Assembly: GCA_033065855.1 (NCBI GenBank)
Contig: JAVXUO010002726.1
Span: 124,001 to 188,000, forward strand
Direction: 5' to 3'
Source of the DNA: Escallonia rubra
Taxonomy: Eukaryota; Streptophyta; Magnoliopsida; Escalloniales; Escalloniaceae
DNA length: 64,000 bases
The notes under the pieces were generated by a model that saw only the letters and a program-made list of their open reading frames with translations, did not search any database and was not told the DNA's origin. The position numbers were made by a program, and so were the translations under genes. Positions 1 through 10,823 of the stretch are shown here, piece after piece (the first letter of the stretch is position 1; the number at the start of each line of letters is the position of its first letter).

Positions 1-339
1 TTACCATCTAAAAAGTGCTTCTTTTTCTAGTTTATGTATGCAGGCAGATCGATACTATCCTTAGTAGTTTCTTTAGGACTTGCGATGTTACAAAAAAAAA
101 AGAGTTTATTGGATGAATTGACACACTAATATTTTCGTAACCAAAAAAAAAAAAAAAACCAAGCATTGCTAGCCAAACAGAATTCGAAGATCCTTCTTGA
201 ACCCTCCTTCCTAGTGGCTTCTGCACTTCTAGCAAAAAATTTTTTTTTTTTTTCGACTTTTCACGGTGATGGAAGGGTATTTTGGTGGGTAGAGATATCA
301 TCGTCTAGGGCTTTGATGGCTCCGTTCCTCTAAGTAAAT

Positions 340-1105
340 CAGTTGATTGAAGTTGTGGCTGATCTAGGGAGTCTGGTATTCGATTGTGATTTCGTTAAAT
401 TTTCGAATCACATTTCCTTCAGTATTCTAGCTCATCACACTTCTTTTGCTGATTATGACAACAAACTAATATCGGATCTCACCGAGACTGGTCATTTCTC
501 AGTTACATCTGTATACCTTCTCATGTTCGAAGAAAAGAAATCACGCCGGCTACAATTTGGGAAACTTCAAGTGTTCGTTGACTCAATCCCTTTGGATGTT
601 GGAAGAAACTCTGGCCTTACCTATCCCTCACAAGCTCACAGGGTTCCTTTGGCAAGCTCTGCCGGACCACTTTCCTACTAAATCAGACCTCTTCAAATTT
701 TACTCTAGAAGTTATGGTGTTTGCCCCCTTTTGTTCAGCCCATGCTGAGACGGTTGGTCATCTTTTTCATCTTTTCCTCGAGTTCCTGTGTACAGGACTT
801 GTTTGGTTTGGTCTTTATCCAGGATTATATGCTTCGACACTAATGACTCAGCTTGAGCTCCCGTGGTAAGATACGATCCAAAGTCGGGTTTCACATTGTT
901 TCAACTTTGTGAAATATTTAGCTGCATCAAAATGAAAATGCATTGCGTAAGCATCCTTTGACCCTCATCATATTATTCAGCCAGCCACCCTTTTGATTAA
1001 CCAACTTGAGAAGTTAGTAGTTTCATTGAATTGTAATACTTGTAAATCGCTTATTTCTTTCTTTTCTCATGTTATCCTTTCTTTTGACGAAAAACAAAAG
1101 AATTG
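340..1105 (+). mobile_element. L1-type LINE relic, zf-RVT 3' end
   Basis: This is a decayed fragment of a plant L1 retrotransposon. The translation around 460-760 reads like the region after the reverse transcriptase: a segment with GHFSVTSVYLL, then an indispensable-looking IWE motif, a PLTSSQGSFGKLCRT-like stretch in another frame, and finally HAETVGHLFHLFLEF. This is the layout of the zf-RVT domain (G-FSVKSAY, W-P-K---F-W, C--C----ET--HL). The reading frame shifts at least twice, so it cannot be functional. Downstream DNA (about 1020-1100) is T-rich in the way plant L1 3' UTRs are. No target duplication was found. The family assignment is fairly safe and the ends are approximate. Confidence 0.55.
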
Positions 1106-1440
1106 CGTATATCTCACCAGTTTTGTGCTCTTATTAACACTTGGGGGTATATCTTAAAGCTGGCACGAGGTTGGTGATCACTCTTCCTTCAGGAAGAATC
1201 CTTGGACGCTTGGTCCGATCTTTTAAGTTTTTGAACCATCACATTGATCAAGCTACGACTATACCTTTAGCGTGTTGTTCGGCTCAAAATAGACACGTTA
1301 AGAACGTTATTCTCCGTACTGACCTCGCAGCTTATTATATCCCACATAATGGGTGCGGACAACCTAGCGGCCATGGAAACTCCAACATTCGTCAACACAT
1401 GTTTTTCTGTACAAATTTTCATAGTTTTTGTATAGATTTA
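1106..1440. other. Intergenic, nothing recognised
   Basis: This is intergenic sequence between the L1 relic and the next LINE insertion. A 107-codon open frame (1141-1464) resembles no family I know and runs into the following transposon, so I do not call it a gene. Confidence 0.4.
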
Positions 1441-1453
1441 GATGCAGAGAATT

Positions 1454-2721
1454 ATCACAAATGAACTTTCTCTCTCAAAATATCTCTCCTACTTCTCTCT
1501 AAGAAAACTTTCCCCAGCTAGCCACCGCGGCCGCCCCACCGTGCGATGGCGCGCGTGGGGCGGTGGCCGGAATCCGGCCTAGGACAGGTATACATCTTGT
1601 TTTCTTCTAGTGCGCTTTTACTTTGAGGGTGGTCGTCCTTCGGGGCCGGCGGCTGATCGCGGATGGAAGTCGATGGCAGATTACGGCGAGGTGGCCGGCG
1701 CCATCCTACCCAGCCACGATCGGGGACGATGATGTCCGTGCCTCCGCTGATTCGCCGGATCTCTTCATATCTGTGAAGATCGAGGGTTTTCCTTGATCTT
1801 CTAGATCTGATAGGTCTTGATCGGAATATTGATCATGGGTTTGCTTGGTTGTATTGTTGATTGAAGAGGTTTGGGTTTGCTAGGGTTAGATCTTTTATTG
1901 CGGAAGTGGCCGGATTTGAGTGGCCGGAATCTTACCGGCGGTGACTGGAATCCTACCGGCGGCGGCAGGAATTTTTGCCGGCAGTAATCAGGGCTTTTTA
2001 GTTGGCAGTAGGGTGTTTGTTTTGGTTTCTATGCTCAGTGTCTAGGGTTTTGGTGTAGTACGCCGTGATGTCCTGTGGTTGGGGGGGTTTGGGGCCTCGG
2101 GTGGGTTTTGGGGGTCTTAGGCGTGTTGGGGTGGGGAAGGGGGTTGAGGCCCTAGGGATGGAGGGGGGGAGGGTTTTCCAGGGTAATCTACTCTAGGGGT
2201 TTGGGTGTGGGGTAAGGTTGTTGGGGGGGGGGGGGGGAGTCAGTTACAGTCTAGTTGAAGCCTTGTTTGTGATTGTTGGTTTGATGCCTGGCTGATTGGT
2301 GCCGTGTTTTGGAGGGAAGTCGCCGATGAAATATTGTGAACCATACAAGGTTTCCTGCCTCTTATATTTGCATTGTGATCCCGTTGATTGCCGAGTACAT
2401 CTGTGATTTTCGTCGACTCCCGTCGGCTCCTCATTGTACTTTTTGTGTCGTTTAAATTTATAGTGTTTTCTTTTTAGTATACGTTGTGTGTTTATAACCT
2501 TTAGACTTAGGCTTATTACTTAAAGTTAATCTAAAGTGTAAGATATGTTATGCTTTAGTTTAATTGTAATCGGTTTTGAGTTTATAGGTTCGTTGTTAGT
2601 TTCTGACCTTTGTGGTCGTGTATACACAGAGTCACGGGAATGTCGTGACCTTTACTCGCCGTTGGGCAATTCTGTAACCTTTTAATTATCAATGCTATTA
2701 TCTTATTAACCAAAAAAAAAA
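1454..2721 (+). mobile_element. Non-autonomous L1-like LINE with TSD
   Basis: This is a retroposon of about 1.27 kb ending in a poly(A) tract (2712-2721). It is bracketed by a near-identical 13-bp direct repeat: gatgcagagaatt at 1441-1453 and gatgcagataatt at 2722-2734. The 5' part is pyrimidine-rich and then GC-rich, like a plant L1 5' UTR. The middle (2060-2240) is extremely G-rich, with a run of about 15 G near 2222-2237. The last 430 bp are shared, inverted, with 54281-54713. No reverse transcriptase or endonuclease is present, so it probably joins L1 5' and 3' UTR-like ends with the coding part missing, and was mobilised in trans. The family is inferred from structure. Confidence 0.65.
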
Positions 2722-2734
2722 GATGCAGATAATT

Positions 2735-3227
2735 TCCTTCAGGAGGCCAAAAACATTGTCTCGTTATCATGCCAAGCCAGATCTTTCTCACTTCAGGAAT
2801 AACTACTTCACGGCACTGCTACATATGGTTCTATCATCTTTGATTGATACTATCATCCATTAGGTGTTTTGGCCTTTGCTTTCAATTTGTTCTTTTTGTT
2901 AGTTTGTACGAGTCTTAAGAAATTCTATTATTTAAACAAAAGAAAAAAAAAGGAATTAACCAAATCTAAGCCCATATTGTGGTGGATGGATCATGGAAGT
3001 TGAGCCGACATTGGATTACAGTTTGGGAATTTTCAGTTTTGATAATTCAATGTCGGAGAAATTTAGGACTCGGTTTTGGGAGAAAGTCGATAGAAGGGTT
3101 TCAAGAAATTTCAGGGAGCCATGGCCTGGCCAAAGTTCTACTGTTTTGTTTTTTTGATTATGCACGCGACATATCGATCTCCTGGCCACAACTAAAGGCT
3201 GCAACATTCTTATTTAGAAAAGATTAA
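2735..3227. other. Intergenic, nothing recognised
   Basis: AT-rich intergenic DNA with no convincing gene or repeat structure. Overlapping open frames on both strands around 2979-3227 have no family resemblance. Confidence 0.35.
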
Positions 3228-3775
3228 GAGTGTGTTTGATAACGTAATTAAGCACTTAAAATTTAGAGCTTTCAATGATTTTCAATTAAGTGCGTTTGAT
3301 AACGCTAAACCTTGTATCACTTAAAAAATTAATTCCTACAAAAAATAGACTAAAATTTTAAGTCAGGGTGGACTTACTCCGTTTGACAACACCTTTTTTT
3401 TTTTCAGTTTCCAAAAAAAATAAAAAATTTAAAGAACAGTTTATTTTATTTTTTTACAAAAATAAGTGGGTGTTTGATAACCAAGTTTTTATTTTGGGGT
3501 GTTTGATAATCCAGTATTTATTTTGAGTTTTTTTTGTGGTGGTTTGCAGTGGCCAGCGGTGGTCGCTGGAGGTGGCAGCCTGACGGCGGTAGTCTAAAAA
3601 AAAAACCAAAACTGAAAAAAAAAAAAAACTCATTTTTAGGGTTTTTTTTCTTCTTCAGTTTTAAAACTTGTTTTATAAACTGAAAAAGAAAAAACGAAAA
3701 ATGGTTACCAAAAACGCAACTTTTTTTTCCAGTTTCCAAAACTGAAAAAAGAGAGTGTCAAATAGGGCCTTAATG
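3228..3775. mobile_element. MITE cluster with GTTTGATAAC ends
   Basis: The block starts with a GTGTTTGATAAC-like end near 3232 and finishes with the inverted counterpart (GTGTCAAATAGGGCC) near 3754-3769. Similar ends recur inside, at about 3290, 3378, 3470 and 3498, so several short elements seem to lie nested or side by side. Internal sequence is A/T tracts plus a GC-rich patch (3538-3595). The (G)GTGTTTGATAAC terminus is typical of small hAT-like MITEs. I could not settle individual boundaries or target duplications. Confidence 0.4.
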
Positions 3776-5082
3776 CTGATAACTTAATTCTAAGTGAGAT
3801 GGTTAAAATTTATTTAACATATTTTACATAAGAAAATAATTACCACCACCATGCCGCCTCAATTAATTTACTGGTAACACTGCCTCCGCCACAATATAAC
3901 CACCACCACAACCATTATTTTCTTTTGCTACCACCACCACAATTACCATGACTTAGCCACCACCGACACCACCACAAGGACACCGCCACCTCTACCATAC
4001 CGTCGATGTTGTCACCACGTCTATTTTTGCCAAACGGGGCAAAATTTTCATTTTCGTGGTAGCTTGCATGTTACCACAATTGGGTTATAAAGTTTCGTAA
4101 ACCAGTGATAAATGAGGAAATCAGTAAGTATAAATAGGATAGATAAGTGCCACTAAATCCAATTTATTTATTGCTCTTGTAGGATATACATCTACTTAAT
4201 TAATATCTCGTAATATCGACGATAATGGAGGTTGCTAGACTTCTATATAGGCTTCTTATGATGTGTTTCCAGGGGCACTTGTTAACATAACTTTAATTTA
4301 TCTGCAATACACGTTTAAAAAATATGCTTAACATTTGCATCTTGGGAGCAAATATTTTTTCATCTTGTATATTTAGTCTCAACCGTTTAAAACCGTTATA
4401 TCAGAGGAAGTTATCAAATAGGAGGAGAAGTGTGGAGAGACAAAAACTTATACTATAATACACTTCCTTCCTTCCTCCCTCCCAGATAATTCTATCAACT
4501 TTGATTTGCACTCAAATTAAGGATTCAAGTCATATATTGTGTATTTTCCATTTTACCCTTTAGAGAGAGGAAGGGAAGAGAGTGAGTTAGGAGAGAGAAA
4601 ATTCTTTAGTAGAATATTAAATATGGAGAGAGAAATAGAATAAAAAAGTGTTAAAAAGTGAGTCAATAAAGAGAAAATGAGTTGGTGCAGAGTTAAATGT
4701 GGAGAGAGAAATACAACAAAAAAGTGTAAATATGAAAAAATACTTATAGAATTTTTCTTAATTTGAAAAGGGAACAATTTTTGTGGAATGATAAAAAAAA
4801 AGATAATCAATTTATGTGAAACAGAAAGAGTATTAAATAATCTTAAATAGTGGGATCATTGATTTTGAATTATCATGTCAGGGGAAACCTTTGTCTTTTT
4901 GGATTCAAACTATGGGCAATGTTTAAGATTTCCATACAGACAAGCCCATGGTTTATATGTCCTTCCATAGAAGGGTGACCCTCTTACTTTGTCAATGGGC
5001 CTTCAAGTACTTCTTTTTTCAAGTACTTCCCTTAAAAAATGTCACTACTACTTTAAAATGTGTCCATATGGATATCCAACAT
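3776..5082. other. AT-rich intergenic DNA
   Basis: Simple-sequence-rich intergenic DNA with a CCACCA-rich patch (3841-4000) and a purine-rich patch (4555-4800) but no convincing gene. The open frames here consist of low-complexity sequence. Confidence 0.4.
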
Positions 5083-5345
5083 ATACGTCACGATAATTCT
5101 AGGAGAGGAAAAAATGAGACAATTCGTTGTTGGTTTCAATTTTCATTCTAACGAACCACATGAATTACAATTTTTACATTAAAAAAAGGAAGGAAAAAAA
5201 TCATATATATTGCACAATAGCAAAAGAAGATCACACTATATATTACGATAACTCCAAGAGAGACAAAATTGAGATAATTAGCTGCTAATTTCAATTCTCA
5301 TTCTAACAATTCATATAAATCACAGTGTTGACATTCAAAATAAGG
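5083..5345. repeat. Diverged ~105-bp direct repeat
   Basis: Two copies of about 105 bp, near 5083-5185 and 5238-5345, share the order ACGATAA-TC--(G)GAGAG, then GAGA-AATT, then TTTCAATT-TCATTCTAAC, then an ACAT-AA tail. They are separated by about 50 bp. It is either an old local duplication or the end repeats of a small degraded element. No coding content. Confidence 0.4.
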
Positions 5346-5447
5346 GGAAAAAATATATCATATAAGTACATCATCGGAGGGACCAGCAGGATGGTGATCA
5401 ATGCTTCTGCCAAACATAGTACCAGTTCCCCCTCAATGTTATGGGTC

Positions 5448-5457
5448 CCACGTGTCC
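5448..5457 (+). promoter_or_regulatory. G-box / ABRE upstream of DRM1
   Basis: CCACGTGTCC carries the palindromic CACGTG core at 5449-5454 in an ABRE context, about 450 bp before the DRM1 start codon. bZIP and bHLH factors bind such sites, and DRM1-type genes are known to respond to dormancy, sugar and abscisic acid cues. The functional link is inference from position. Confidence 0.4.
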
Positions 5458-5850
5458 TGTCAAGAGAACCCAAAATAATCCAATCCCATCCCATCCCATC
5501 CCATAAGTGAAAAAAGTGGGGCCCTCCACATATAATTTTTCCACAAAAGAAAAGGACAAATAATAATTCGGAGAGGTGACACTTGTACAGCAACCCTCGA
5601 TCCACTCTCATCTCAAGAAGAGATATTATCTCCGGGTCCCACGTACACCTACTCCTTCGTTCTTATCCACACCGATTTTCACTATTTCCACTTGCACTTT
5701 CCTACTGCCAGTCCCCTGATCCCAGATCCACGCAATAGTCGAGTCTTGCGGCTACTCTGTAGCCTTGGAAGTAGCAATGTAACTGTGTGGTAAGCGGTAA
5801 CTAAACTAATTATTTTTCCTGTGGGAGATATTTCAGCTGCAATCCACCTC

Positions 5851-5858
5851 TATTTATT
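5851..5858 (+). promoter_or_regulatory. Candidate TATA box of DRM1
   Basis: TATTTATT lies 58 bp before the ATG. That would put transcription start at about 5880-5885 and leave a short purine-rich 5' UTR. It is a plausible position but a weak motif. Confidence 0.35.
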
Positions 5859-5908
5859 CTAAGCATTGGGCATACGCCTTTGAGGGAGAAAGAGTGAGAG
5901 AGAAGAAG

Positions 5909-7679
5909 ATGGTTTTGCTAGACAAGCTTTGGGACGATGTTCTGGCCGGACCTCACCCTGAACGTGGCCTCGGCAGGCTCAGGAAGATCACCCCTAAACC
6001 CTTGAACACCAAAGGTGGTGGCTCTTTTAATTTCATCTTCTTCTTTCCAAGTGTAGAAAGTTCACATATGTAGTTCTACTTATATGCGCATGGACATGAA
6101 AAACACAGACATGTTGTACGTACAACCTCCTTACATGGGCGTTACTTTCTTGTCATGTTTATCGAAACTGTTAACTTGGTGTATAACCTATAAGAAACAT
6201 GCTCAAGGTCAAGAAGACGAGAAGCTCACTGAGTTATAAGAATCAATTTCGATCTCTGGCCGCTTAACGCTCGTTATCGCGTATTGCGTAGAGTATATGT
6301 GAGTGATTTCAAGATTCGAGTCGAGTAAAGCAAAGCAGACTGCAGTGGTAGAAATAACAAAATATGACTAAATCTGATAAATTCTTTTTGAAACATATCT
6401 TGAACACCAACAGCTCGGTACCACGCATGTGAAGCGTCGATCTCCCAGTAGTAGTAGTAGTGAATGTCTTGATCATATGCTGATTACATAACATGTATAA
6501 ATTTTTATTCTTTTTGGTGGATATATGTGTGATCTGAATGCTTATATAGCTAGTGTATCATTTTGGTCAGATGAGGGAGAGGGTAGCGGCAAGTACCAGA
6601 GGTCCGTGTCCATACCAGCGAGCCCGGTGACGCCGGCGACGCCCACGACCCCCACGACGCCGTCGCCAACAGCGGCGCGTAAGGAGAACGTCTGGAGGAG
6701 CGTGTTCCACCCGGGGAGTAACATAGCCACCAAGCGGATTGGCGGGGACATGTTTGACAAGCCACTGCCCAACAGTCCCACTGTGTATGACTGGTACGTG
6801 GACGCTTGCTAATTGAAACTTACACTTGCATGGAGCGGTGCGTCAGTTTCAAGCGCCGTTCCAAAACGTTTCACTCGTATTTCATTTACTTGGCAAAATA
6901 TTCGGGGTATCCTGCATCGGTTTGGCTATCGCCTTGTAAGTGACAATCCCTGTTACAGAGACTCGGTACGAGCATGAGTTCGGTCCGGGTTGTCAACTAT
7001 TGGGATCGGCTAATTTACAAAACTGTCTTGACGACACACTATAGGGTAATCATATTTGGTACTATGCTTTAGTTGTTTTTAAGGTAAAGTGGCGTATCAA
7101 TTGAAAAGCCTTGTCTCAACGCATTATAGGAAACACGATAAGATTCTATGACATGTGTTGAGCACATATTCATGTAGAGTGAAATATGATAAGGTATTGT
7201 TACATATACTATGGCATATGTCGAGCACATATTCCATGTCGGAGCCCTCCAGCGTCCGCTAGATACTTCGTGAATTTTGAAGAATCCGTAACCTGTGGAC
7301 TAACAAATGTTTTATGACGTCATTATTTTACCCAAGTATTCTAGCAAAATGGTAGCTTGGTCAAACGGGTAGATGGGATGTAAAGGTTATGAAATTTTGA
7401 TTTGATCCCTTATTTTAGGGTTTTTTTTTTAAACTTGCTTTGAATCCGTACATTGGTTCTATTAACATGCTCTTATATGGGTTGGTGGTATAACTGTACT
7501 GGGAGTACCATTAGCCAAAACAAGGAGTGTTAATAGACCAGCCTACATGGTCTTTTGGATGCAAGCCGTTGGATCTGATTTCTTAATTATTTGACGGCTA
7601 GGATTACCATTACTGACTGGGTTTTGGCATGCTTGATTACAGGCTCTACAGTGGGGAGACTAAGAGCAATCATCGCTGA
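5909..7679 (+). CDS. DRM1: Dormancy-associated / auxin-repressed protein (DRM1-like)
   Basis: Three exons (5909-6014, 6571-6793, 7643-7679) join in frame to 121 residues, close to Arabidopsis DRM1/DYL1. The protein opens [20 protein letters not shown] and continues GLGRLRK, the most conserved block of the dormancy/auxin-associated family. A Thr/Pro-rich linker with [13 protein letters not shown] follows, then the second conserved block [14 protein letters not shown]...FDKP, and the end [14 protein letters not shown]. Both introns obey GT-AG, and the last codon of exon 2 (Trp) is split across intron 2. The family is small, disordered and plant-specific. It marks dormant buds and starved or ABA-treated tissue, but its biochemical role is not settled. 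It is transcribed away from the RING1 gene's 3' end. I chose the first ATG because the family begins with this motif. Confidence 0.95.
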
Positions 7680-8453
7680 GCTACCGGTCACCGGCGGTTC
7701 CATGTAAATAAGTGTCCTTTTTGTTTCAGTGCCGGCCACGTTGGGTTTCTTTCAATGGTTCTGTGACCTTGTTTTCCCTACTTACTTAACTAAGCCCTAG
7801 TTGTAAGACAGTAAATGGAACGATGTACCCTGTTCTGTTTATTTAATGGTGATGCTTATCATTTGGGAAGTTTGTTTCTTATTTTATTAAATGGTGATGC
7901 TTTCATTACTTCGTTACTGTAAGATACGATAAGATTGTATGTAATCCGGATTTGCAAGATACCGTGTTCAATTGGTGCGAGACGAATATGAATGTCAATA
8001 AATTAGTGAATGATAGTATTTTAAATCCCGTCGGACTTGAGATTTGGATGCTCGACAGCTCGCTTACTGGAAAACTTGGCGGAGTATGCAAAAAAGCAAA
8101 CGAAGAAAAAAAAAATTAAACCCTAAATAATCAACATGGAATAAGAAACAAGCACATAGAAGTTTTGACTATTTTTACAAAGAAATAAGGATCTTTTGAT
8201 GGAATCCTAAGGAACTATTGGTCACTATTCAGGATATTAATTTCATCATACACGTCACCCCCAGTTTGGATGTTGATATTTTGTACTTAAAAACAGAGAC
8301 TTAAGAGAGCACAAGCAATGCTAATTAACTACTCTTAAACATTTCTTTCTTCATGCGAGGAGTAAGGTTTGGAGTTGCATTTTTGTATGTATGTGAATGG
8401 TATCGACTTCATTGGGCTGTTAGTGAACTTTAAAGCCCAAAAGTGTCGAGAGT
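7680..8453. other. DRM1 3' UTR and intergenic DNA
   Basis: The first roughly 200 bp are the likely DRM1 3' UTR. The rest is AT-rich intergenic DNA in which I see no further gene. Confidence 0.4.
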
Positions 8454-8470
8454 TTAGTCATGTGCTATTT

Positions 8471-8582
8471 TTTTATATTTTATTTTTTGGAGGTTGTGAA
8501 CTGTAATTGTATATGATTCTGTCGGTGTAGAGATTCGAACTCGGGACCTCGAGACCCTTTGCCATCTCTACCATCCCTTGGA
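8471..8582 (-). mobile_element. tRNA-derived SINE with 17-bp TSD
   Basis: Read on the minus strand, this short element carries a pol III B-box-like GAGTTCGAATC after a GGTAGAGATGG A-box-like start, and ends in an A-rich tail next to 8471. It is flanked by direct repeats of 17 bp (8454-8470 and 8583-8599, starting ttagtcatgtgc), differing at one position. The layout (tRNA-like head, A-rich tail, long target duplication) is that of a plant SINE. The near-intact target repeat suggests a fairly recent insertion. Confidence 0.7.
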
Positions 8583-8599
8583 TTAGTCATGTGCCATTT

Positions 8600-9434
8600 A
8601 TACGTTCCTTTGTTTTCGAATAATGCAGAACTTTTATCTCCAAGGACAAACATGGCATAAAATTTCATTATTCTACTATAAGGGGAAAAAAAAAATCGAT
8701 CAAAAGATTCTTATTTTATTTTTCTTTTTAGGTCTAACTGATAAGAACGGAATGACGGATAGGCCGTCTTGGCCTGAGTATCACGTGGGCGGCTGCTTAT
8801 ATAATGGCAAATAGCAGTGCTCCTCATCCTTGATAAACAAGAAAAAGAAAAAAAAGAAACAATTTTTCCTAATCATTTAAAAGTTTTTAAATGTTAATGT
8901 CCGAACAATGTCCAACTGTTGTTGTATCATGAACAACCTGACCTTATGCTCTATCATTCAGCAACTTTAGAAATGCCGAACGTGCAGGCTGCATCATTTA
9001 GTCTCTTGAATCACAGAAGGCTTAAAGCAAAAAGGGAATGCACGGAAAAGGGAACGTAGTAGAACCTTCAAATATAGTAAAGTTGCAAGTGAGTTTTGAG
9101 GAGGATACTGAGAACAATGAGACGTAGCCTTTCTTGAGACAACCGCTGCCCAAGATAAAGCAGGCCAATACATAACCATTTCTTACTGTCACTCTTTTCC
9201 ACTAGGACAGAGGAGGATAGTGTTTTAATTGTATGACGTGTTTGGGGTGGACATCGGATTACAAGCTCGATAGTTCTACTATTCAACCAAATCACCACTT
9301 CAGCCACTCACCATACCACTCATCGCAACCCGGCACTACCACCACCACTGCACAGTTCACACCTCAACCACCCCACTAGCTTCCCCACCGATTGCCACCC
9401 CCCCACTCCCACCCTCACACACAGAGACTATTCA
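8600..9434. other. Intergenic, nothing recognised
   Basis: AT-rich intergenic DNA. A CACCACC-rich stretch at 9290-9420 may belong to the interrupted element whose other end lies near 10163. No supported gene. Confidence 0.35.
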
Positions 9435-9870
9435 AGTAGGTACTTAGGAGTTCATGGGTTGGGTCTTATAAAGTCAATCACAAATCATTTCACATCCGAT
9501 GTCGGATGTCACAATCTCCCCACCTTATGCCTTAAATTCCGTTCTAAAGCTCGATCACACATAGTCTGGAATCTTCCTCTCTAACTGATTTGGGATACAC
9601 TCGGCTCACCCTTCGTTGCCCCAATCATCCTCTTGATGTGGGATATACCCGGACTTGCCTTCATTTTTCCCGACCATCGGCTACCCGACTGGATAGCCCA
9701 ACCTGAACTTTCAAGAGTCAGCTCTGATACCATCTATAACGACTCAATCCACGGCCCCAGCACATGGCAATTCCTTCTTTTGGGCTAACCAAGTAGGTAT
9801 TTATGAATTCATGGATATGGTCTTATAAAGCTAATCACAAATGATCTCACATCCGATGTCGGATGTTACA
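9435..9870 (-). mobile_element. TRIM-type LTR fossil (minus strand)
   Basis: A terminal-repeat retrotransposon in miniature, non-coding. On the minus strand it opens with an LTR beginning TGTAACATCCGACATCGG at 9870. Next comes a primer-binding site TGGTATCAGAGC at 9732-9721, complementary to initiator methionine tRNA. An internal region of about 200 bp follows, then a purine-rich tract at 9527-9514, and the second LTR from 9513 beginning TGTGACATCCG. The two LTR copies are clearly related but unequal in length, and the element looks broken. It may sit inside an older transposon whose end is near 10163. Confidence 0.65.
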
Positions 9871-10163
9871 AGGTCGGCGACTGCTATGGGTTGCATGCAA
9901 GTGGTGATGTGCCGGCGGTGCATGTTGTGCGATAGTGGGTGTTGTGCTGCCGCTGGTGGGTGCTGTGCTATTTCCAAATGCCTGGACAAAAATAATACCA
10001 CCTACCCCCCCACCCCTACCTCCGGTGTAGAATTATCCCACTGAAGTGAGATAAAATCAGTCCAAATGATAACTTATCCATCTCTTGTATGCGTAGCTAA
10101 ATGCCAGACATAATTATTTTTATCTTATCCAGAGCCCTTATCCCGCACGCCAAACAATACCCT
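9871..10163 (-). mobile_element. End of a TGTTTGGCG-family DNA transposon
   Basis: The inverted end GGGTATTGTTTGGCGTGC lies at 10163 on the minus strand. It is followed by GGATAAG, a TATC/GATA-rich stretch, the CACTTCAGTGGGATAATTC block and a G-rich tract. The same order of blocks occurs at 38827-39010 in the opposite orientation, so both belong to one family. It is most likely a hAT-like non-autonomous element. The other end of this copy is not resolved and is probably disrupted by the TRIM. Confidence 0.5.
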
Positions 10164-10823
10164 TCAATCTCAAAACTCGAAACATAATGACAAGCGAGAA
10201 AAAGGAAAGAGAAGGGAAGTGAGAATCACCGCTCCAAATTTAAACTCACCCACTCTAAATGGCTTTCTTTGTCACTCCTATAAAATGTGCCTTCGATCTG
10301 TAATACATAAATGGAATGGAGTGGTATCAATTTCAAAAAAGCTACCACAAGATTGTAAACACTACGATGTAGAGGCAGCTCATCTGATTTATGCCATTCT
10401 TTAGACTCCTAGAGATCGAATGTTCTTGCATCCAAAATAGAATTGCACTTAACAAATACACGGGAGTGAAGACTCCTATGGTAAATCAGTGGATCAGTCA
10501 ATCTAGTTGTATTCCTGGCAAATGGGGTATGCGCAATTATGAGATAAGTATTATCAATTTCTCCTAAGTCCTAACAGCTTAACAAAAGTTGTATCGATGT
10601 TGAAACACGGCAAGCCTTTTGTGTTCTTGTATTACAGTTTCTTTGTGTAGTAACACAATTCCTGAACTTTTGCACTTAAATAGACAAACTACATCAAACA
10701 CTGCCAGAATCTAGACCTACAACTAATTTCCTTTTGCAAAATCACAAGTATACCTGTATTTACCTTCCTCTGACGAAACCGATAAAACATCATTCGTTCT
10801 TCATGAGAAAACCGTGCAATTCA
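10164..10823. other. Intergenic / RING1 3' flank
   Basis: AT-rich DNA between the transposon end and the RING1 stop codon on the minus strand. Its upper part should hold the RING1 3' UTR. Nothing else is recognised. Confidence 0.35.
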
